From assembly GCA_036365145.1 (NCBI GenBank), contig JAEOAD010000024.1:14522501-14586500 (forward strand): a DNA stretch of 64,000 bases, in the 5' to 3' direction. Position numbers and translations under genes: made by a program. This DNA comes from Orientallactaga sibirica (Eukaryota > Chordata > Mammalia > Rodentia > Dipodidae). Of the stretch, positions 57,108-64,000 are shown in pieces. Positions within the stretch are counted from its first letter, which is position 1, and each line of letters starts with the position of its first letter. The notes beneath the pieces are model-generated. The model saw only the letters and a list, made by a program, of their open reading frames with translations, did no database searches and was not told the origin of the DNA.

Positions 57108-57325
57108 TTAAAAAATATATTTTATTTACTTACTTGAGAGAGGGAAAGAGGCAGAGAGAGAGAGGAGAGAGAGAATGGGTGTGCCAGGGCCTCCAGCCAC
57201 TGCAAATGAACTCCAGATGCATGCACCCCCTTGGGCATCTGGCTTATGTGGGTCCTAGAGAGTCGAACCGAGATATTTTAGCCTTGCAGGCAAACACCTT
57301 AACCACTAAGCTATCTCTCCAGCCA
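57108..57325 (-). repeat. Dip-type SINE, antisense
   Basis: Complete copy. TSD GAAAAAGATTTT (57096-57107) and GGAAAAGATTTT (57326-57337), one mismatch. Confidence 0.94.
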
Positions 57326-57337
57326 GGAAAAGATTTT

Positions 57338-57689
57338 AATACTTTTCAGATATTGTAAAACAAAACAACAAGATGAACATACAACAGAGACCATATGGAT
57401 GCTAATCCAAAAAACATTCCCTACCTGGCCCTTTCAGAAAAAAAGCAGACCCATGCTGTAGAGCAAAACCTTTTATCCCACTGACATCCACAATAGTTTA
57501 GCAAAATACACATGTTGGGAAGAGAATATTTTTCTGGAAATTATGATCGTATTACATGATCATGGCCAAGTTTGGAGGACTCCATGTTGAAGATTATAAA
57601 GGAGACTTCCTTATCTTGCCTGGAAGGATGGCCTCTGGTTTGCAGAGGAGTTGTACCTTTCACTGCAGGAAAAGCATAGTATAATAAGG
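57338..57689. other. Unassigned sequence
   Basis: Nothing recognised. Confidence 0.5.
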
Positions 57690-57855
57690 AGTTGGGAGAT
57701 CTGATTTGCTGTGACAACATCAGGACTGGCTGCCCCCTCAGCGTCACTGTGCCGTAATTTCCTAATGTGTGAAGCAGGGATAACTGCCTTCCTTTGTAGC
57801 CTCACGTGGCTGCTATGAGGATTCAATGAGATGACAGACACAAGAGACACTGCAG
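57690..57855 (+). repeat. MIR SINE, sense
   Basis: 'gtgccgtaatttcctaatgt', 'gaagcagggataactgcctt' and 'gctatgaggattcaatgaga' match the MIR core and 3' part in order. Confidence 0.8.
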
Positions 57856-57859
57856 AGGC

Positions 57860-58173
57860 GAAAGAGAGATAGGAATAGGGGTATTATTATGCAGGATGAC
57901 ATCACCGACCCTTAATTATGGCCACTTTGGGAGAAGATGAAAGACATGGGTCAATTAAGTCATTAGTTATTAGTGGGACTTTCTATGCATTATTTTTTTT
58001 ATCTCTTTCCTCATTAAATCCTTAATAAAAACTAACAAGTGTCAGGACTGATTGAGGTTACAGTTTTTGTTCCTTCAGTAAGTTTATGCATTTGTTGATT
58101 TGTATAGTTTGTGCAGAGTACCTATAGGAGTAGGGAAACTCAATAATGAAGGGTAGAGGAAGGAAACAAGAAG
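57860..58173. other. Unassigned; possible conserved AT-rich element
   Basis: 57895-58060 has clustered homeodomain-type cores: 'cttaattatgg' and 'caattaagtcattagttatt'. No repeat recognised. Regulatory function is speculative. Confidence 0.3.
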
Positions 58174-58188
58174 CCAAGAAATTTTAAT

Positions 58189-58390
58189 ATATTAATTAAT
58201 TTATTTATTTATGGGAGAGAAAGGGAGAGAGAGAGAGAGAATGGGCACGCCAGGGCCTCCAGCCACTGCAAATGAATTCCAGATGCATGCACCACCTTGT
58301 GCATCTGGCTTACGTGGGTCCTGGAGAGTTGAACAAGGATCCTTTGGCTTTGCAGGCAAATACCTTAACTGCTAAGCCATCTCTCCAGCC
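58189..58390 (-). repeat. Dip-type SINE, antisense
   Basis: Complete, well preserved. TSD CCAAGAAATTTTAAT (58174-58188); CCAAGAAATTTTTAAT from 58391. Confidence 0.94.
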
Positions 58391-58465
58391 CCAAGAAATT
58401 TTTAATAAGAACCAAGCCAAAAAACCCGCCCCACTTTACCATCAACTCTACTAAGGAAACCCATT

Positions 58466-58660
58466 TTTTAAATATCGTATTTATTAATTTATTTGAGAGA
58501 GAAAGAAGAGAGAGAGAGAGAGAATGGGTACATAACGGCTTCTAGCCATTACAAATGAACTCCAGATGCATACATCACCTTATGGGTACTGGGGAACTGA
58601 ACCTGGATACTTAGGCTTTGCAGGCAAGCACCTTAACTTCTGAGCCATCTTTCCAGACCC
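58466..58660 (-). repeat. Dip-type SINE, antisense
   Basis: Slightly shortened body. TSD AAACCCATT at 58457-58465 and 58661-58669. Confidence 0.93.
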
Positions 58661-58801
58661 AAACCCATTGATTAAAAATAATTTTTACTGGATTCTAATG
58701 GGCCTTCGTCTCCCTGGTATCTACCACCATCTGTAAAAAGTAAGTTCTTTAGTCAAGAGTAAGAGTGGCCTGGATCAAATGGTATAAACATAGTTATTTA
58801 G

Positions 58802-59019
58802 GGGCTGGAGAGATGGCTTAGCAGTTAAGGAAAATGCCTGTGAAGCCTAAGGACCCCGGTTTGGTTCTCCAAGTCCCATGTAAGCCAGATGCACAAGGTG
58901 GTGCATGCCTCTGGAGTTCATTTGCAGTGGCTAGAGGCCCTTGTGCACCCATTCTCACTCTCCCTCTCTCTCGTTCCCTCTCTCTGTCTCAAATAAATAA
59001 ATAAACAAATAATCTTTTA
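58802..59019 (+). repeat. Dip-type SINE, sense
   Basis: Full copy; B-box position reads 'ggtttggttctcc'. TSD unclear. Confidence 0.92.
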
Positions 59020-59045
59020 AAAACCATAGACATTTCGAAGACTTT

Positions 59046-59256
59046 AAAAAATATTTATTTACTTATTTGAGAGGGAGAGAGAGCGACCAAGAGTGATCCA
59101 GGACCTCTAGCCTCTGCAAAGGAACTCCAGATGCATGCACCAGATGCATGCACCACTTTGTGCCTCTGGCTATATGTAGGCACTGGGGAATTGAATCTGT
59201 GCTGTTAGGTTTTGCAAGCAAGCACCTTTAGCCTTTGAGCCATCCCCCCAGCCCTG
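59046..59256 (-). repeat. Dip-type SINE, antisense, internal duplication
   Basis: Contains 'ccagatgcatgca' twice in tandem (about 59125-59152), a local duplication inside the element. TSD GAAGACTTT at 59037-59045 and 59257-59265. Confidence 0.92.
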
Positions 59257-59265
59257 GAAGACTTT

Positions 59266-59502
59266 TTGATAAGAAGGACATATTTCAGCTGAAGAATGGC
59301 AGAAGCTTCCTTCTAGGGTCTATGACTTGTTTGTCAGTACCAGACATGAATTTGCTCATATCCAGTCAGAGATCATTTGGTTCTGTCTCTAACCTATGTG
59401 CGCTATTGTACCACTGGGTACATTTTGCCTGGCTGGTTGATTTTGTTGTTTGCAGGATCCATTGTTTGCTTACACTGTTGGTGACTTTTATTCCCCAGCG
59501 GT
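59266..59502. other. Unassigned sequence
   Basis: Nothing recognised. Confidence 0.5.
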
Positions 59503-59635
59503 GAGACAAGGTCTCACTGTTGACCCCACTGATCTTGAACTCATTCTATAGCCCAAGCAAGCCTTGAATTTGCCATCCTCTTGTCTTAACTTCGGCAGTG
59601 GCTGCGATTGCAAGTTTAAACCACCAGGCCTAGGG
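59503..59635 (-). repeat. Old B1-like SINE, antisense
   Basis: 'gagacaaggtctcactgttg', 'gatcttgaactcattctata', 'ttgaatttgccatcctcttg' keep the antisense B1 order but are far more diverged than the other copies. Confidence 0.65.
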
Positions 59636-59656
59636 AATATGTTTCTTTAAGGTTAG

Positions 59657-59855
59657 TTTAGCTCTAGGAGGATGGCTCAGGGGTTGAAAGCACTTGCTAC
59701 AGGCCTGGGTTTGGTTTCCTAGTACTCACATAAAGCCAGATGCACAACATGGCCCATGCACACGGAGTTCATTTGCAGCTGGGACACCCATTCTTACTCT
59801 TTCTCGCAATCTCTCTCTCCCTTCCAAATAAAAAATATTCCCAAAAAAATTTAAA
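59657..59855 (+). repeat. Dip-type SINE subfamily B, sense, diverged
   Basis: 'aggatggctcaggggttgaa', 'cacataaagccagatgcaca'; internal part shortened before 'gggacacccattcttactct'. Confidence 0.85.
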
Positions 59856-59876
59856 AAGTTAGTTCAACTAGTTTTT

Positions 59877-60128
59877 TTGGTTTCTTCTTCTTCTCCTCCT
59901 CCTCCTTCTCCTCCTTCTCCTTCTTCTTCTTCTCCTCCTCCTCCTTCTTCTTCTTCTTCTTCTTCTTCTTCTTCTTTTTGTTTTTGTTTTTGATATAGTG
60001 TTTCACTCTGGCCCAGGCTGACCTGGAATTAATTATTTAGTCTCAGAGCAGCTTCCACCTCCTGGCAATCCTCCTACCTCTACCTACCGAGTGCTGGGAT
60101 TACAGGTGTGTGCCACCATGCCCAGCTA
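59877..60128 (-). repeat. B1 SINE, antisense, with large TTC/TCC tail
   Basis: B1 body at 59985-60128 preceded by a polypyrimidine tract. TSD AACTAGTTTTT at 59866-59876 and 60129-60139 encloses both, so the tract belongs to the B1 tail. Confidence 0.93.
59881..59977. repeat. (TTC)n/(TCC)n polypyrimidine microsatellite
   Basis: 97 bases of TTC and TCC triplets, all pyrimidine on the plus strand, with mirror symmetry in parts. Confidence 0.97.
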
Positions 60129-60139
60129 AACTAGTTTTT

Positions 60140-60829
60140 CACTAGCATCTAAATTGTAAGACTGAATTCCTTGGTTGGGATACCAGCTCAAGCACTTTTC
60201 TGTATCAGAAACAGTGCTGTTTTCCTCAGTCACCTTTTTGTAGTAATTCCCTGAACACACAAAAGACTCCATTTCCCAGAATCCCTGACAGTTCAACTGG
60301 ACCATAGCATTCTTTCTGAGCAGCGAACTTAAGTATATGGGCCTTGAGTCACTTTGGGGCAAAGATAAACACACAGTATGCGTGCACTGCCTTCCTTTGC
60401 TCTATTTATACAGGCTCCATGCTAAGATGGTAGGGGTATGGACTGAATCCTCATGAAAGGAGTTGGAATGAACTTGTTCGTGTAGAAGCAGAAATTTTGC
60501 TATTTCAATATCTTCTTACAATCAACCACTGAGATGTCAAGTTTATTGGTAAATGCAGGCTTCTTTAGCCTATCCTTACAAAAATATTTACCCTCCAAGC
60601 TGGGTATCCTAGTCAATATTTTATTCACTCTTGTTACACAGGTCATAAGTAGGGTTATCTTCCTTCTCCATGTGTGTTTCTATATTCCTTGTTTCTCTGT
60701 GTACACTGTTAGCCTCAATGCTAGATTCGATGAACATAACTATCTGTGGGTTAGGACCTGCTCCATGACAATATATATATATCTTTTATCTTAGAATCTT
60801 AATTCTGCTAAATGCTTTCTCCCAATACC
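60140..60829. other. Unassigned sequence
   Basis: Short (TA)n at 60771-60782. No gene or family recognised; frame of 86 codons at 60534-60794 without a domain. Confidence 0.45.
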
Positions 60830-61015
60830 TGCTTGGCTCACTCCCTTATCTTCTTGAACTCTTTGTTTAAGCCCCCTCTTTTTAATGAGGCCCACCCTGA
60901 TTACCCTCATCAATACTGTAACATGCCTACACACACTACAAATACCTCATACTCTACATTTTTTCCCTGCAGCAAATTCTACCTGATCATAGACTACAGT
61001 TTTTAAAAATTATTT
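60830..61015 (+). repeat. L2 LINE 3' fragment, sense
   Basis: 'ttggctcactcccttatctt', 'tttaatgaggcccaccctga', 'ttaccctcatcaatactgta' match the L2 3' end order. Confidence 0.7.
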
Positions 61016-61737
61016 CCATTCAACATGTGATGCAGCTAGCAGTCATTACCGAGAAATAATTGCTAGTCAATTTTGTCTATGAAAAGTCTTAGCTGCTTAT
61101 GTAGCAAGGGTTATAAACAGAGATGACAGCTCAATGGCATCAAGGATCAAGGAAACATGACTTCATGAATACCTTATAGTTGCAGTCTAGTTTCCTCAGG
61201 CTGAAGTGTGGTAGGAATAAGCTTGAGTGTGAGAGAACCTCTGTTCCTTGTGATAGATATTACTGGTCGGGCCTCTTAGCTTAAGCTTAATCTTCTGAAT
61301 GTCTTTCAATGGTGTCCACTCCTCCTAAAGGCCGTGCTGGCTGAATGGAGAGACACTGGCAGCAGAGGGTAACCACTAAGGAAGCGTCTATGCAAGTAGT
61401 GAGTCGCTTTGAGGACTCTCTGGCCTGGCTGCCATGATGACCTGATTGCAAGACGCTCTGCTGGTGTTCACTTCTGAAGTCTTTAGAACAGAAATTTAGG
61501 GTCTACTCACTTGACTTCATTGATGTTCAGTCCCTTACTCATGTGGTCCGCACAATGGCCCTAAATGACTGGACTCAGCTCTGTGGATCTCAACCCGTAT
61601 TTTCCATGTGGCCTCGACTCTGCCAACACCGTAGCCTCTGAGAAACAGGGCTGCTTTTCATCACCAAGATGGCCCAACACATAAGTACTTTTAGAAATCA
61701 TTAGCAGCAATAACCTCTGGTGATTCTAATATAAATT

Positions 61738-61779
<42 letters not shown>

Positions 61780-62927
61780 AAACACTTCTCTACTTTCCAA
61801 CTTCAATGTGCCTGCAATTCCTGTGACATCTTGTTCATTTCAGGTTCCTATTCTTGGTGGACCTTTGGCAGGTTTGGAGTTCCAGAATTTCTAGCTGGTC
61901 ACTGGGGGATGTGGACACAGCTGATCTCTTGGGGTAGGAAGCTTTGGATAGCCCTGGAACCCATAGAGATTCTGAATAGCTCTGGGTGCAGCACCCAGCA
62001 TTAGTATGGAGTTGATTTGCACCCACAGGTGGGTACCTGGCCAGCAATGCTACTTCCAGTCTGATAATGCCAGATGAACCCCTGGCATGGGTTAACAGTA
62101 ATGTAGATCTTAGAAGACAAGATGACTGACTTCAGAGGAGAGGAACGACATTTAAGAGAAATAACACTTTCATGAGCCTATAATACTTTCTATTTAACCA
62201 AGTCATTATTTTGCAATTGCTTCCTTTTCCATGCCTCCAAGGACACTTAAGTTCCTCTTAACTATATTATTTACAGATAATCAAAAGCTGACAGTTGTAA
62301 ATAGGCCTTATTATGGTTCTGTCATTTGAGAATCCATTTATTTTGGTATTCTTTTCCTTTGTTCCCAGATTCACTTCTGATTTTGGAGCCACTGAGTGGT
62401 GGTTGGACTGAGATGTGGCTGGACTGTCCCCAATGTGCTCAGGTAGGTTAACAAAGGTTAAAATGTAAACATACAAGGGCAGTCACATGCTCAGGAAAAT
62501 AAACCCCCTGTACATTCCCCCAGCAGAGCACTCACCTATGACCAGGAAATACCTTCTGGCTGTACAGATTTAAAAGGTTTGTTCTGTCCAGATCAATAAA
62601 ATCCCACCCCACCCCTACTTGTTTGGGAATTGTTTCTTTCACCAGTGATTGATTGATAAGAAAATGATTTCTGTAACCCCTACCTGCTTTTCGGGCAACT
62701 TAAAGCAACTTCTCTCAAGACATTGACTTTTCCCAGAGCCAGCATTCTTTACTTCAGTTCTGATTCTGAGAGGGGTCAATGTATATGGGAGTGTTTGATA
62801 GGATGTACTGTGCGAGGTCCTCATAATGTTGATAACAGTAGCAATGAAGGAGGCATCAGGATTGCCATCTAGTCAGATAGTCCACATGCAAATAAATAAG
62901 GAATTATTTTTATATCACACGAACTAT
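61016..62927. other. Unassigned low-repeat sequence with (CT)n
   Basis: 1.9 kb with no family recognised other than (CT)n at 61742-61777. Open frames are at most 70 codons. One of the longest repeat-poor stretches here. Confidence 0.5.
61742..61777. repeat. (CT)n microsatellite
   Basis: About 18 perfect CT units. Confidence 0.97.
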
Positions 62928-62939
62928 CAGAATGCTATA

Positions 62940-63171
62940 CTTTTTTAAAAAAATATTTTACTTTTATTTATTTGGGAGAGAGAGAGAAAGAGGCAGATAG
63001 AGAAAAAGAGTGAGAGAGAGAATGGTCAGGCCAAGGCCTCCAACCACTGCAAATGAACTCCAAATGCATGTGCCACCTTGTGCATATGAGTTATGTGGGT
63101 CCTGGAGAATCAAACCTGCATCCTTGGGCTTTGCAGGCAAGCTCCTTAATGGCGAAGCCATCTATCCAGAC
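62940..63171 (-). repeat. Dip-type SINE, antisense
   Basis: Complete copy. Perfect TSD CAGAATGCTATA at 62928-62939 and 63172-63183. Confidence 0.95.
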
Positions 63172-63245
63172 CAGAATGCTATATTTTAATGTAACACACT
63201 GGTAGACAGAACTAACCTTCGGCTTAATATCCTCTTCTTTCTTCA

Positions 63246-63316
63246 GTGCTGGGATGGAACCTAGGGCCTTATGCTGACTAAGCAATTTCTCTACCTCTGA
63301 GCTATATCCTCAACCA
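63246..63316 (-). repeat. ID element, antisense
   Basis: 'gtgctgggatggaacctagg', 'gccttatgctgactaagcaa', 'tctacctctgagctatatcc' is the reverse ID order. Confidence 0.75.
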
Positions 63317-63429
63317 AAACCTGAGCATCCTTTTGCACAGGACAGGCATTTGTTCTGATTGGTCAGTGTCAAAACTATATCAGTTATAAATTATTTGGAT
63401 ATAATCCCTCTTTGTTCATCAATTTTTTT

Positions 63430-63613
63430 AAAAAAATGATTTGTGTGTGTCTGTGTCTGTGTGTGAGCACACCTGGGTCTCTTGCTGTAGTAAACAACCA
63501 CCAGATACATAAATCACTTTGTGTCCAGCCTTACATACGTACTGGGGAATTGAACCCAGACCAGCAGGCTTTGCAAGCAAGCACCTTTAACCACTGAGCC
63601 ATCTTTCCAGCAC
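63430..63613 (-). repeat. Dip-type SINE subfamily B-like, antisense, diverged
   Basis: 'cttgctgtagtaaacaacc', 'cgtactggggaattgaaccc', 'gcaagcaagcacctttaacc', 'gagccatctttccagc'. The GA tract is replaced by GT-rich sequence. Confidence 0.8.
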
Positions 63614-64000
63614 TCATTGGTAGTTTTTTTTTTTTGTTTGTTTGTTTTTTGACATTAGATCAAGGTGTGTTTTTCAGTATAGTTCTTCTGAGAGGAACTT
63701 AGAATTGTTTTTTTATAAACCACACACATAATATAATTATTTTCAGTTTCTTTATTGTACATCTGAAAATTAAAAGTCACTTAAAGTACAGAGTGTAGAA
63801 TTCCACAGTTTTAAAGTCTCCCCCTCCTCCAGTCTTTTAGAATAGTTCACCTAACCTTATCATTAGATAAGGCACATTATAAATTTCAGTATAATGAATC
63901 TTGACAAGTGTCAATCTCATTTTTACAGCATCAGCAACTTTGTTTCTAGACAGTTCTATCCTATGGATTTTATGCTATGTTCATTATAGCTTGTAGCAGG
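63614..64000. other. Unassigned sequence to window end
   Basis: T/GTTT run at 63626-63650. Nothing else recognised. Confidence 0.5.

Overview
This is a stretch of mammalian, rodent-type genomic DNA with no intact protein-coding gene that I can recognise. It holds one broken processed pseudogene (ribosomal protein L6, minus strand) in a dense mosaic of retroelements and unassigned single-copy-looking sequence. It reads like a gene desert or the inside of a very long intron. The most abundant repeat, about 50 copies, is a tRNA-headed SINE of the B2 superfamily. Its head reads like 'ggctggagagatggcttagc', its body contains 'gccagatgcacaag' and 'tctggagttcgtttgcagtgg', and it ends in a CT-rich stretch and an (AAAT)n tail. 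From memory this matches the Dip family of jerboas (Dipodidae). With the rodent B1, B3/B4-like and ID elements also present, the best guess for the source is a jerboa such as Jaculus; that species call is inference.

Layout. 1-16 kb: unassigned sequence with scattered Dip, B1, MIR and L2 copies, many with clear target-site duplications (TSDs), and one splice-site-flanked segment near 7.4 kb. 16-18 kb: an antisense MaLR-like LTR split by at least five SINEs, then a B4-like SINE. 18-26 kb: mostly unassigned, with MIR, L2, Dip and B1. 26.4-27.4 kb: one LTR-type element nested in another. 28-34 kb: mixed SINEs and LTR fragments. 34.6-40.1 kb: a long decayed minus-strand LINE-1 (3' end through ORF2 to an ORF1-like region) carrying LTR, SINE and younger L1 insertions. 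40.1-42.1 kb: two more L1 fragments on opposite strands, each interrupted by SINEs. 42-45 kb: SINE-rich, including a doubly used insertion site. 45.4-46.1 kb: low-repeat, possibly constrained non-coding sequence. 46-52 kb: B3-like, MST/MLT1-type LTRs, ID, B4 and Dip. 53.6-54.8 kb: the RPL6 pseudogene, itself split by a B1 and a Dip. 55-64 kb: LTR, Dip, MIR, L2, B1 and microsatellites.

No genes work together here. The content worth reading is the order of insertions, which can be reconstructed from nesting and TSDs. All element names are from recognition of consensus features, not a database search. SINE boundaries are firm where TSDs are quoted and approximate (about 10-30 bp) elsewhere. Old repeats such as MIR, L2 and MaLR-like LTRs are approximate throughout.
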